Below are positions 32,164 to 39,100 of a stretch of DNA of 49,464 bases, in pieces. The notes under the pieces are model-generated. The model had not been told where the DNA came from, made no database searches, and saw nothing but the letters and a program-made list of their open reading frames with translations. Made by a program: the position numbers and the translations under genes. The stretch is from UBA11710 sp049287025 (GTDB lineage Bacteria > Patescibacteriota > Patescibacteriia > Magasanikbacterales > UBA922): the NCBI GenBank assembly GCA_049287025.1, contig JBAQFA010000050.1, positions 1 to 49,464 of the forward strand. Reading direction: 5' to 3'. Each line of letters opens with the position of its first letter. The stretch's first letter is position 1.

Positions 32164-32926
32164 CTTTATGTTCAGAATGAGTCGTTAAATCATCCCCGGA
32201 TCATCAATCCAGCTAACTGTTACCAGCTAGAACAGACTATATCATCACACATTGCTGTGTGTCCCGCGCTTCCACTCACTTGAGTGTACGGCTTGCGCCT
32301 AGTCGTTGAACCTTCCCTTTACAGGGCTTGGCTGCTGATTGTCCTAAGTAAGTCTAGGGTTTTCCAGCAATTCACGGGATTTATTGACTTCGATTACTCA
32401 GAAAATGTAAGAGGGTTGAACTTATTATTCTTTATGCAGTTGTCTTGGGAGGTTAGTAGTTGTAAATTGGTTTCAACGTGCAAACCACAAACTAACTTAC
32501 CTCTTAAAGGGATGATGTGATCTACAACCATGCCTGTTTTCTTGGCCTGTGTATAAACCTCTTTGATCTGCTCTAGGTTTGCCCAGGAAGGAATAGCTTG
32601 CAGTAAGGCAGCACGTCTCTTTGCTGTCAAACTGTTCTTCCTGTCTGGATTAGCTTTTGCATATTCACGTGAACGTTGATTAACAGTTTCTCTGTTTCTC
32701 TCTATCCACTCATCCTTCTTCTGCTTATATCTTTCTAAGTTCTGTGCTTGCCAACGCAGTTGATTTTCTTTGTGGCGTTCTTGATTCTCTTCTTCCCAAT
32801 TTCTCTGTCTAAGTCTGAAGCAAACTAAACAAGTGTGCTCATAACCAAGGGAACAGTTTTTATTTGGTTTAAATAAATCAAGGGGTTTGATTTCCCCACA
32901 CTTCTTACATGTTCTCATTTTTGTTT
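32164..32926 (-). mobile_element. Group I intron in the large terminase gene
   Basis: The 763-nt intron starts after exon sequence GACTTT (a U before the 5' splice site) and ends in G (CATAAAG). On the - strand, an internal guide GAAGTCA (32391-32385) pairs with exon TGACTTT with the required U-G wobble. Core elements: P-like AATTGCTGGAAAACCC (32372-32357), Q-like AATCAGCAGCCAAG (32340-32327), R-like GTTCAACGACTAG (32311-32299) and S-like GATATAGTCTG (32243-32233). GCTG/CAGC (P4) and GACTA/TAGTC (P7) pair. The HNH gene occupies the P1 loop between splice site and guide. Removal restores the terminase frame. Confidence 0.92.
32394..32918 (-). CDS. Intron-encoded HNH homing endonuclease
   Basis: The protein has 174 residues. 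It begins with a zinc ribbon (CKKCGEIKPLDLF, CLVCFRLRQ), has a long basic helix rich in Arg/Lys/Glu/Gln, then the HNH core VVDHIIPLRGKLVCGLHVETN and LQLLTSQDNCIKNNKF. The ATG lies 8 bases inside the intron and overlaps the stop of the unspliced terminase frame (ATGA), so translation may be coupled to exon 1. No Shine-Dalgarno is seen. It would cut intron-less terminase genes. The gene ends just before the guide sequence of the intron. Confidence 0.88.
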   Translation of the reverse strand: MRTCKKCGEIKPLDLFKPNKNCSLGYEHTCLVCFRLRQRNWEEENQERHKENQLRWQAQNLERYKQKKDEWIERNRETVNQRSREYAKANPDRKNSLTAKRRAALLQAIPSWANLEQIKEVYTQAKKTGMVVDHIIPLRGKLVCGLHVETNLQLLTSQDNCIKNNKFNPLTFSE

Positions 32927-33430
32927 AAAGTCATCAATCATAATGATGTCCGGGCGAGAGCCATTCCAGATCAATCCACGAAGCTTCTGTTCCGCTCCCT
33001 TGGCAATGATACGGAACTTATGTCCCCCCGCACACTCAACTATGATGTCTGTTTCAGTGTCTTTTACAAACTGAACCAAACCTTTATCGTTACGTTTCAA
33101 TCCAAACAGGTCAATGAGTTCCTGATTGTCTTGAAGTTCTTGTTTAAACGTTCCCAAGAACAAAGCTGCCTGTGCCTCAGTGTCGGACACAAGTAGCATG
33201 AATTTTCTTTCTTTGAACAGAAGAGTAGCTAAGCCATACCCCAGCGTGACTGCTGTGCTCTTCGCATGACCTCGTGGTGCTGCCATAGCAACAAACCGAT
33301 CAGGACCACAACAAAGAGTCCAGAGTTCTTTATGGAAGGGAGGAGAAGCAGCACGTCCATCAAATCTTGAGGAGAGTACCGAGCCTACAAAGCCTTCCAC
33401 AACATCACAGGTTAGCACGAAACATCCCAC
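32927..33430 (-). CDS. terL: Large terminase subunit, exon 1 (ATPase domain)
   Basis: It encodes 168 codons. Walker A-like AAPRGHAKST (residues 50-59) and Walker B RPDIIMIDDF (ending at 168) define the packaging ATPase. Other family sequence includes FHKELWTLCCG and LLVSDTEAQAALFLGTFKQEL. The start is GTG 33430, as no in-frame ATG exists between it and an upstream stop. The exon ends exactly at a codon boundary before the intron. It pairs with the nuclease encoded in exon 2 to pull DNA through the portal. Confidence 0.88.
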
Positions 33431-33540
33431 ACTAGCTTATTAGCCTCTTCTAGTGTGTACCACTTCTCAAAGAAAACATAAATAGTATCATCCTTTTTAA
33501 AGAGATCCCCGAGTAAAGGACTAGTGGGAAAGTCGTTCAT
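33412..33540 (-). CDS. Small hypothetical protein upstream of large terminase
   Basis: It encodes 42 residues (MNDFPTSPLLGDLFKKDDTI ...) from ATG 33540 to TAA 33414-33412, overlapping the terminase start by 19 bases and the upstream gene by ATGA. It fills the gap and keeps coupled translation. It could be the remnant N-terminus of terminase in another frame, but the terminase domain looks complete without it. Confidence 0.5.
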   Translation of the reverse strand: MNDFPTSPLLGDLFKKDDTIYVFFEKWYTLEEANKLVWDVSC

Positions 33541-33860
33541 TTCTTCTTCCTTGCCCGAGCGGCGCCATCATTCTTCTTCATTGAGGAATCTGCATTGCGG
33601 CTAAAGCTTTTGTTAACACTCTCAGAAACAACACGAGTGTTGCTCATCTTGTTAGCGCCTCCTTTTGAGAGGGCCTTCACATGATCCAGATTTGTATTAT
33701 CGCCCTTGTGGGTGATGCCTGCTTCATTGGCCTGTCGGCGTAGGACAGTGCGTTCAGAACGAGCTTTGCGTTGTTCTGGTTTTGAGTTGTACGCCTCGTT
33801 CTCTTTTTTATAGTCCCGAACAGACTTTCCAGTCTTGGGATCTCTCTTCATAAACGGCAT
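33537..33860 (-). CDS. Small basic HNH-like protein of the packaging region
   Basis: The protein has 107 residues, very basic. KSVRDYKKENEAYNSKPEQR, NTNLDHVKALSKGGANKMSN and VNKSFSRN show the Asp-His and Asn positions of a reduced HNH-like fold, without zinc cysteines. Such proteins are common between the terminase genes of phages and may nick DNA for packaging. Activity is uncertain. Confidence 0.6.
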   Translation of the reverse strand: MPFMKRDPKTGKSVRDYKKENEAYNSKPEQRKARSERTVLRRQANEAGITHKGDNTNLDHVKALSKGGANKMSNTRVVSESVNKSFSRNADSSMKKNDGAARARKKK

Positions 33861-33956
33861 GTGTTTTCCTTAAAACATTGTTCTTGGTGGACCTATGGAG
33901 TAACGATCTCCAAGCAAGGCATTGCAAGTGCCCTTCCCGTCCCATACGGTAAGCCC

Positions 33957-34535
33957 TTATTCTTTACTTTCGACATCTGAGATGTCCACAAGAACTTCAG
34001 GTTCTGGTGCTTTATGTTCTATCTTATCCTTGACAAAAGAAGCAAACTTCTCAGCAAGCTGCAAGAGCTTGTCATCATTCTGCTCCTCTTGAGTGACAGG
34101 ATTGGTCGTCTTCTCAATTATTTTCTGCCTGTCCATCAGGTCCGTTGCAACCTTGTGAGCATCCTTAATGCCTACTTGCTTACGGACCATGTGTCCTGTT
34201 TTCTGGTCATAAATCCAATCACCATTGACAAGCCGGTCTTCAACAGCCGTGAGGCTGGCATCAACAATCTTCTTAAGCCGTCCAGACATTTGCATGTTTT
34301 CCTGGAGCTTAACATCCTCAACCAAGCCTTTCCACCATTCTGTGGTTTTCCACACACGAAGGGTAATTTCAGGAATGGACAAGAGACGTGAGGTTAGAGC
34401 AAGATTTCCAAGCAGGAGGTAGCTTTGTACAGCTTCCATCTTCTGCTTATCACTCCAATGCTTGTTAATTCCGTCAACAGCATTGCGAGACTTGACGTGT
34501 GTTTCCCTCTTTCGTGGATTGTCTGACAACGCCAT
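33957..34535 (-). CDS. terS: Small terminase subunit
   Basis: The protein has 192 residues. ATG 34535 follows GGAGGAGAACGATA; the longer in-frame extension lies over the upstream leader and is not used. An N-terminal helix-turn-helix-like region (QKMEAVQSYLLLGNLALTSR, then IPEITLRVWKTTEWW) should bind the packaging site. A central oligomerisation part (DRLVNGDWIYDQKTG, IKDAHKVATDLMDRQKI) and an acidic C-terminal tail follow. It recognises phage DNA and feeds the large terminase. Confidence 0.78.
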   Translation of the reverse strand: MALSDNPRKRETHVKSRNAVDGINKHWSDKQKMEAVQSYLLLGNLALTSRLLSIPEITLRVWKTTEWWKGLVEDVKLQENMQMSGRLKKIVDASLTAVEDRLVNGDWIYDQKTGHMVRKQVGIKDAHKVATDLMDRQKIIEKTTNPVTQEEQNDDKLLQLAEKFASFVKDKIEHKAPEPEVLVDISDVESKE

Positions 34536-34569
34536 TATCGTTCTCCTCCGGGGAACTCTGCCCCAGGCT

Positions 34570-34806
34570 TCATGCCTGGTCTCCACAGAACAGGAGGCCA
34601 GAATATTGCTTCCCTTCGGGAGTGGTGAGCATAAATTTAACAGACATTTTACTTTCACATTGCCACATGACGGATGCTCCGTCTTCAAAGAGGGCCTTAT
34701 TCAAAGGCCAGTCTTTAGCAAAAACAAGAATTGGTGTTATTGCTATTGCTGCTACAAGCAGCGTTGTTACTATTTTGGACAGGAGTGTATTCATTGTGTT
34801 TAACAT
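34570..34806 (-). CDS. Small exported protein with signal peptide, first gene of the leftward operon
   Basis: The protein has 78 residues. MNTLLSKIVTTLLVAAIAIT, ending PILVFA, is a clear signal sequence; the mature part (KDWPLNKALFEDGASVMWQC ...) has two Cys that could form a disulphide in the periplasm. Start is ATG 34806 or the in-frame ATG at 34794. As the first gene after the late promoter and leader hairpins, it should be strongly made. Possible roles are superinfection exclusion or lysis timing (inference). Confidence 0.6.
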   Translation of the reverse strand: MLNTMNTLLSKIVTTLLVAAIAITPILVFAKDWPLNKALFEDGASVMWQCESKMSVKFMLTTPEGKQYSGLLFCGDQA

Positions 34807-34822
34807 CTTTCTTTCTTTAAGA

Positions 34823-34901
34823 GGAATAACAGAATGTTATTCCGATGTTTCTTTCTTTCTAACAGGATTGTTAGTTGTATCTTTACGCGCAGAGCGCGTA
34901 A
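34823..34901 (-). promoter_or_regulatory. Structured 5' leader of the leftward (late) transcript with three hairpins
   Basis: In the - strand RNA order: TTACGCGC/GCGCGTAA with a 3-base loop (34883-34901), CTAACA/TGTTAG with a 4-base loop (34859-34874), and GGAATAAC/GTTATTCC with a 5-base loop (34823-34843). All are perfect stems, separated by short purine-rich AAAGAAAG spacers on the - strand. They lie between promoter 34944-34972 and the first late gene, and may stabilise the long transcript or control its start. Confidence 0.55.
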
Positions 34902-34943
34902 TATAAGTAATTAAATTAAACAGAATAGTTAGTGTATACCTCT

Positions 34944-34972
34944 ATTATATCACACTTTAAACCATAAGTCAA
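34944..34972 (-). promoter_or_regulatory. Sigma70-type promoter for the leftward virion operon
   Basis: On the - strand TTGACT (34972-34967), a 17-base spacer and TATAAT (34949-34944). It points to the small exported protein, terminase and virion genes. The -35 box is 33 bases from that of the rightward promoter at 35006, giving a compact divergent control point in AT-rich DNA. Confidence 0.75.
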
Positions 34973-35005
34973 GTATTTTATTAAAAATAAATAAAAATAT
35001 TTTAC

Positions 35006-35034
35006 TTGACAAGAATTGATTTATAGTGTATTTT
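35006..35034 (+). promoter_or_regulatory. Sigma70-type promoter for the rightward early arm
   Basis: TTGACA (35006-35011), a 17-base spacer and TATTTT (35029-35034). The first 13 bases, TTGACAAGAATTG, are identical to those of the promoter at 47283. The next gene on this strand begins only at 35739, so it would make a long untranslated leader. Confidence 0.6.
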
Positions 35035-35738
35035 AAATATATAGTATATATATATTGTATTTATATATTTAGTAGTATTGTATTTATTCTTTCTTTCTTT
35101 TATCAACCTTTTCTTTCTTTCTTAAACTTCTTGTTCAAACTAGAACATTCCTGTTAACCTCTTACGCGAGGCCCATAGGGGTGAGCGCATTAACCATGCA
35201 TGGGCCTAGAAGGGCCCTAGAAGGCTCTAGGAGCCTCTGTAAGCCCCTGGGGTATATCAGCGTAGCCAAGTGTATAACAAATCGATTGTAGAGCCTTTAA
35301 ATCGGTCCATACAGAAAACCTGCTTTTAGCCCTAAAACAGAACATGCCCCTTTCTAAAAAATGTAAAAATCGTAGCATGTTGAGTTACACAAAATCCTGC
35401 CCCATGAAAGTTTCCCCCCTACCTCCCTCTTGTATGTGTGTATGTAGACTGATGAGTATGGTTGTATACAACATTAATTAAATCAATGCCCTAGGTAGGT
35501 ACAAGCTGCCCTATTGTTTAGATGTACATTGTTTATGCCCCAATGGTTGAAGCGTAAAGGAGTTCACCAGAACGACAATAGTTGACACGTCAAGCACAAT
35601 GCCCTGCGAGGCTATGCCCCATGTAAAGGCTTATACACATTTATGTCTGTTTCTCTAGTTCTATATAACAACAAAGTATTTGCCCTCATGCTTGTTTCGC
35701 CTATAATTAGTTCATACAAACCAACAAAGGAAATTGAA
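35035..35738. other. Long non-coding control region, candidate origin or early leader
   Basis: No convincing gene is seen in about 700 bases. The left part is very AT-rich with TTTCTTTC tracts. A GC-rich cluster follows at about 35,185-35,255 with CCATGCATGG, AGGGCCCT and tandem CTAGAAGG units. From 35,344 on, the word TGCCC(C/T) repeats about eight times, and one DnaA-box-like TTATACACA lies at 35631-35639. An AT-rich block beside iteron-like words and a DnaA box is what replication origins look like, but this is unproven. Confidence 0.4.
35679..35707 (+). promoter_or_regulatory. Promoter for the small early gene at 35739
   Basis: TATAAT (35702-35707) with a weak -35 TTTGCC (35679-35684) at 17 bases. 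It lies 32 bases before the start codon of the next gene. Confidence 0.45.
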
Positions 35739-35957
35739 ATGAAACAAGACATACGCTCTGAATTCGAAGCTAATGACGAACTCATTAAGGCACATGACGC
35801 ACGTGTAAATCTGTTACGTGCTAGTCGTCAGACCTATTACACCAAGCCTGAAGAGTTCCGCGTAAGGAAACCTAATATGTTCCTTGTGGACGCTGCCCTG
35901 GCCCTGCTGGCTGGCTTCATCTTGTCCTTGCCTTTTCTTCTTTGGATTACCAAGTAA
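35739..35957 (+). CDS. Small early protein with C-terminal membrane segment
   Basis: The protein has 72 residues. ATG 35739 follows AAAGGAAATTGA and is preferred to a longer frame beginning at 35643. The N-terminal 45 residues are charged and helical; the end (VDAALALLAGFILSLPFLLWITK) is one membrane anchor. It would be a tail-anchored inner-membrane protein. First gene of the rightward arm; possible host take-over or exclusion role (inference). Confidence 0.6.
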   Translation: MKQDIRSEFEANDELIKAHDARVNLLRASRQTYYTKPEEFRVRKPNMFLVDAALALLAGFILSLPFLLWITK

Positions 35958-36006
35958 CAGCCTGTTACACTTTAATTTTGAAAAGGGGTGAAATATCCCC
36001 TATAAT
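35954..36006 (+). promoter_or_regulatory. Strong sigma70 promoter with operator-like dyads
   Basis: TTGAAA (35978-35983), 17 bases, TATAAT (36001-36006). The spacer begins and ends as an inverted repeat AGGGG...CCCCT (35984-36001). A second dyad, GTAACAG-C-CTGTTAC (35954-35968), lies just upstream and covers the stop of the preceding gene. This layout looks like a regulated promoter with protein-binding sites. It drives the 298-residue gene. Confidence 0.65.
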
Positions 36007-36027
36007 GTAGGTTAGTTAGTAATTTCT

Positions 36028-36126
36028 GTAAGCCTTATGTTCTAAACAAGCCTGTTTAGAGAGGGTTTACGGGCTATTACTTCACGGCGTTGTGTCGTGT
36101 GGGGTATGCTATTCGCACCAAGGTGC
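36028..36126 (+). promoter_or_regulatory. Structured 5' leader of the 36141 gene
   Basis: A perfect hairpin TCTAAACA-AGCC-TGTTTAGA (36041-36060) is enclosed by GTAAGCC (36028-36034) and GGTTTAC (36064-36070), which pair with one G-U. A further small hairpin GCACC-AA-GGTGC (36115-36126) precedes the ribosome-binding site. The 130-base leader may regulate or stabilise the mRNA. Confidence 0.45.
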
Positions 36127-36140
36127 TCAAAGGAAACGTT

Positions 36141-37037
36141 ATGTTTGATATTAGCTACAGTGACGATGCTGTCACATTTGTAAACACCAAAACCCTCAAA
36201 GCGGAGAAGCTGGCCCTGTTTGATGTCATGCCGGACATTGAAGCAATCCGGGTCGTTAATGGTGAAATCAAGGCGCGTGAGAATGTCAGCCGTGCGTCTG
36301 TTTCTCTCTTGTCTCATTTGCTTGATAGTCCTCGTCTCGATGGATACAAGGGCACATGCCCCATTAATGAAACCATCCCGAAAGAACTCAAGAGCGCTAT
36401 TAGGGATCTTGAAACCGAATACCTGAAACCCATTTTCAGTGCCCCTCTGATCGAAAAGGGAAACAAGCCCGCCACCATCGAAACATTGTGGCAAGCATTC
36501 GCACAGGGTTTGCGTGAAGGTGGCTCATATGCCAATACAAAATCCCGCGTCATGGCCTATTTCTCGCATATGGGCAAGCTGCCTGTAGCAGACAATGGCA
36601 AGCTTTTGACCGTCGCCGCATTGGATAAAATCATCCAGAATGCTAAAGAGGCTTGTAAGACGCCCGCTACACATAGCGGCATTGCCGGTAAGCTTGTCAC
36701 TCTTTCTCTTGAACTGGCACAACGTACAGAGAAAACAGACATTGGAGAATTCAGTACCGCCATTGCCGCGCTGAATTCCATGCTGGCAACATATAAGGGC
36801 CTCTATCGTGAGAGTCTGGAAGTGCTGACTGAACTGGTTGGGAATACACAAGGCGTTGATACCCTCGCAAGTGCTGCAACATCAAGGGCCATGTCTGCCC
36901 CTTCAGACGCTCTTGCTGACAGGGAAGAGCAATTGACGACGGCCTATAACGCCGGGGAAATGTCAGACGAGGCATTTGTGATTGCAATGGCTGATATCGG
37001 CATTGACATTGAATTGACTGAAGAGAATGGGATTTAA
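36141..37037 (+). CDS. Early hypothetical protein (298 aa)
   Basis: ATG 36141 follows AAAGGAAACGTT; an upstream in-frame ATG lies in the leader. The protein begins MFDISYSDDAVTFVNTKTLK, has a helical middle (ETLWQAFAQGLREGGSYANT, FSTAIAALNSMLATYKGLY) and an acidic end. I do not recognise the family and see no catalytic motif. It has its own regulated-looking promoter and a leader, and its wording uses more GC-rich codons than neighbours (by eye), so it may have been acquired separately. Confidence 0.65.
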   Translation: MFDISYSDDAVTFVNTKTLKAEKLALFDVMPDIEAIRVVNGEIKARENVSRASVSLLSHLLDSPRLDGYKGTCPINETIPKELKSAIRDLETEYLKPIFSAPLIEKGNKPATIETLWQAFAQGLREGGSYANTKSRVMAYFSHMGKLPVADNGKLLTVAALDKIIQNAKEACKTPATHSGIAGKLVTLSLELAQRTEKTDIGEFSTAIAALNSMLATYKGLYRESLEVLTELVGNTQGVDTLASAATSRAMSAPSDALADREEQLTTAYNAGEMSDEAFVIAMADIGIDIELTEENGI

Positions 37038-37085
37038 ATTTCTTAGTTTAAGAAAACCTTACAGTTCTAAGTTTTCTAACTCTTC

Positions 37086-37113
37086 ACAAAAGCTTACATC
37101 AGTAGGCTTTTGT
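37086..37113 (+). terminator. Hairpin after the 36141 gene (possible terminator)
   Basis: ACAAAAGCTTAC (37086-37097) and GTAGGCTTTTGT (37102-37113) pair over 12 positions, with one T-G, around a 4-base loop, followed by TCTTAACTTCT. It is a stable hairpin with a weak U-tract, so it is a partial terminator or RNA 3' end element. Confidence 0.5.
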
Positions 37114-37138
37114 TCTTAACTTCTCTAGGAGAAACATC

Positions 37139-37228
37139 ATGTTTCTGCGAATGTTGGATTATGTCCTCGTTATTTTTACATGGGAAGCATGTAAACTGTT
37201 TGCACATCTTGTTCAGGAGTTTCTATGA
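37139..37228 (+). CDS. Very small hydrophobic protein
   Basis: It encodes 29 residues (MFLRMLDYVLVIFTWEACKL ...). AGGAGAAACATC precedes the ATG and the stop overlaps the next ATG (ATGA). It is amphipathic and hydrophobic enough to associate with the membrane. Short, so support rests on the ribosome-binding site and coupling. Confidence 0.45.
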   Translation: MFLRMLDYVLVIFTWEACKLFAHLVQEFL

Positions 37229-37323
37229 GCGTTGGATACATTAACCTTGTAAGATATTCGGTAAGACAAGCGACAATTGAATGTCGCCTACCGTGTACAA
37301 TGCTGCGCAAACGTTGGTACTAA
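37225..37323 (+). CDS. Very small basic protein
   Basis: It encodes 32 residues (MSVGYINLVRYSVRQATIEC ...), coupled by ATGA to the preceding gene, ending at TAA 37321-37323. It may be a truncated gene, because the antisense HNH gene ends four bases inside it. Confidence 0.4.
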   Translation: MSVGYINLVRYSVRQATIECRLPCTMLRKRWY

Positions 37324-37796
37324 TGTTTAGCAAACTCTTTATGATGTAGTTTACGAGCAGTTTCTACAACTGTCTGTGCCTGTTCTAAAGTTTCATAAAG
37401 ACCTAAATAAGTGTATTTATGTTCAATAGTTAGCTGCACTTTCCACTTCCGGGCAGCAGTGTTAAAAGACACGCCCTTAGTGCCCGAAGTACTCTGTGTT
37501 TTATTCCAACAATTTTGCTGTTGAGTACAAGGCCTTAGATTACTCCAGGAATTATTCCTTGGATTTCTATCTACATGGTCCACTACATCTAAGGGAAAAG
37601 ATCCAGTCATGTAGAGAACAGCTAAACGGTGAGCATAGTATTTCTTTCCCTCTATAGGGATTTGAATGTATCCTCTATCACTAGGGCCGCCGGCTGGGCG
37701 GCCTTTTGGTCGTCCTGATCCGGGAATAAGCCACATAAAATAGCCGGTATATGGGTCATAGGATAGGAGTTCTTTTAATTGAGATTGTGTAATCAT
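37320..37796 (-). CDS. Free-standing HNH endonuclease with AP2-like DNA-binding domain
   Basis: The protein has 158 residues. The start is ATG 37796, because the likely promoter at 37821-37849 would begin RNA close to the longer frame's first codons. An N-terminal segment (LKELLSYDPYTGYFMWL) leads to the HNH core YYAHRLAVLYMTGSFPLDVV, VDHVDRNPRNNSWSNLRPCT. The AP2-like domain follows (KGVSFNTAARKWKVQLTIEH, YLGLYETLEQAQTVV). It is inserted opposite to the direction of all nearby genes. It is clearly related to the HNH gene at 47407. Confidence 0.88.
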   Translation of the reverse strand: MITQSQLKELLSYDPYTGYFMWLIPGSGRPKGRPAGGPSDRGYIQIPIEGKKYYAHRLAVLYMTGSFPLDVVDHVDRNPRNNSWSNLRPCTQQQNCWNKTQSTSGTKGVSFNTAARKWKVQLTIEHKYTYLGLYETLEQAQTVVETARKLHHKEFAKH

Positions 37797-37820
37797 AAAT
37801 TTCCATGTGAGTAATTCGGC

Positions 37821-37849
37821 ATTATAACACATCGGCTTGTAGAAAGCAA
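37821..37849 (-). promoter_or_regulatory. Private promoter of the antisense HNH gene
   Basis: On the - strand TTGCTT (37849-37844), 17 bases, TATAAT (37826-37821). It overlaps a hairpin CTTGTAGAAAG/CTTTCTTACAAG (about 37836-37864). The HNH gene thus carries its own transcription signal, as free-standing homing genes often do. Confidence 0.55.
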
Positions 37850-37899
37850 GAACTTTCTTACAAGAAAATCTTAGAAGTTAGCTTTTTGGAGAATTTAAT

Positions 37900-38052
37900 A
37901 TGTTTAGATATTTCTGCTATGGGCATAAGAATGGCGGCATGACTCAGCTTCAAGTTAACAGCTTGGCTCATGCTGAGGAATGGGTTAAACAAAACACTGA
38001 GGGAGATAAAGATTCTTTCATTTGGGATGTGCTTGCAGGTAAGCGTGTCTAA
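37900..38052 (+). CDS. Small hypothetical protein
   Basis: It encodes 50 residues (MFRYFCYGHKNGGMTQLQVN ...). TTTTTGGAGAATTTAAT before ATG 37900 gives a good ribosome-binding site. The sequence is typical of small soluble phage proteins. Function unknown. Confidence 0.55.
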   Translation: MFRYFCYGHKNGGMTQLQVNSLAHAEEWVKQNTEGDKDSFIWDVLAGKRV

Positions 38053-38132
38053 TCTGTTTACGACAGGTCGGGACTTCGAACGAAGTGAGAAGGACTATCA
38101 ACAATGCCCCGCTTCGGGCTTAAGGAAATGAA

Positions 38133-38315
38133 ATGCATCTTGTTAATGTGCTTGTCAAGCCGGCTTCTCCTGAAAAGAGGAGCTATTCTTACAGTGTAAA
38201 TGCTCAATTTCACAAACCCTTTCACATGAATCGGGAGAAAGAAACACGTATCAATGTGGCTAGTGGAGAAGACGTTTGTTTGAATGTGGAGGAAGAGGCT
38301 TATGTTTTCAGTTGA
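38133..38315 (+). CDS. Small hypothetical protein
   Basis: It encodes 60 residues. TAAGGAAATGAA precedes ATG 38133. Sequence: MHLVNVLVKPASPEKRSYSY then HKPFHMNREKETRINVA. It overlaps the next gene by 14 bases. The 80 bases before it hold a hairpin ACTTCG-AA-CGAAGT (38073-38086) and a copy of GGACTATCAAC (38092-38102). Function unknown. Confidence 0.55.
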   Translation: MHLVNVLVKPASPEKRSYSYSVNAQFHKPFHMNREKETRINVASGEDVCLNVEEEAYVFS

Positions 38316-38721
38316 ATGGCAAGGTGTGGCCAATGGGCATAACTGTGGTGAGATTGGAGAAATATTCTTCACTCGTGCTAACGGCCCTAAATTGCATCTG
38401 TGCTTCCTAAACACATGGGCATTAGCCTCATGTGCAGCCTTTAGTGTTCAAGAGTTTGCTAATTGTGGGCTTTCCAAAGAGGACACAAACGCTTTCTTTG
38501 ACTTCCTGAATAGTGAGGAGTGTGACAGGAGCTGGAGTCCTAAAGAGATTTATTTTCTATTGTCTGATAGTCAAGGGTCCCTATTCCAGGGACGAAATCT
38601 ATCCACACACCCCAATGTAAAGAAGGTAGACACCTTCACTAACAAGGCCCACAGTGGGAACTATGTGAGCCTGTTTCGCTATTCCCTTGCTAAGGACTTC
38701 ATTCATAAAGGAACAACATGA
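38302..38721 (+). CDS. Hypothetical protein
   Basis: The protein has 139 residues. ATG 38302, preceded by GGAGGAAGAGG, is preferred over ATG 38284. It is a mixed alpha/beta sequence (CGEIGEIFFTRANGPKLHLC; FNSEECDRSWSPKEIYFLLS-like). Five Cys are present but no zinc pattern is clear. I do not recognise it. Confidence 0.6.
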   Translation: MFSVEWQGVANGHNCGEIGEIFFTRANGPKLHLCFLNTWALASCAAFSVQEFANCGLSKEDTNAFFDFLNSEECDRSWSPKEIYFLLSDSQGSLFQGRNLSTHPNVKKVDTFTNKAHSGNYVSLFRYSLAKDFIHKGTT

Positions 38722-38743
38722 AACAACTGAATGGAGATACGAC

Positions 38744-39100
38744 ATGAAGATTCTGAATGTCTATTACGGGACAGATGCTTACAGCTTTGAATCTGAGCCC
38801 TTTCATGCCCATTGTCGCTACTCTTGTGATGAGGAACACATCACTCTGCATATTGGCAGAGCTAAGGAGCATTTACAAATGGGCAAATGTTTTTGGTATC
38901 TCGTTAATGTGTGTGATGTAAACCCCCACACAGGGGCTGTAGAGGTTCGTAACTACTATGACAGTGTCGAGGAGAAACAGAAAATCATTCTGAATGCCCG
39001 AGCAAAGCAGGGACTATCAACAGCTAAGGAAACTGCACCTACCATACTCAAATGGGATTGGAACAATCCAAAACCACCTCTTGCAGAAGAAGCCCTATGA
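38744..39100 (+). CDS. Hypothetical protein
   Basis: The protein has 118 residues. ATG 38744 follows GGAGATACGAC. A nine-codon frame at 38719-38748 may act as a leader. The middle region (CRYSCDEEHITLHIGRAKEH) suggests a beta-sheet domain. It contains one GGACTATCAAC copy (39011-39021). Function unknown. ATGA overlap with the next gene. Confidence 0.6.
   Translation: MKILNVYYGTDAYSFESEPFHAHCRYSCDEEHITLHIGRAKEHLQMGKCFWYLVNVCDVNPHTGAVEVRNYYDSVEEKQKIILNARAKQGLSTAKETAPTILKWDWNNPKPPLAEEAL

Noticed and set aside
33412..33540. Small gene as the true N-terminus of terminase joined by frameshift
   Set aside because: No slippery sequence is obvious and the terminase ATPase domain starts normally after GTG 33430.
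35344..35481. 45-codon frame in the non-coding control region
   Set aside because: No ribosome-binding site; Cys/Met/Ser-rich random-looking product; lies in repetitive non-coding DNA.
38104..38199. 31-codon frame starting right after a GGACTATCAAC copy
   Set aside because: Mostly overlaps the better supported gene at 38133 in another frame, and the product has no protein-like pattern.
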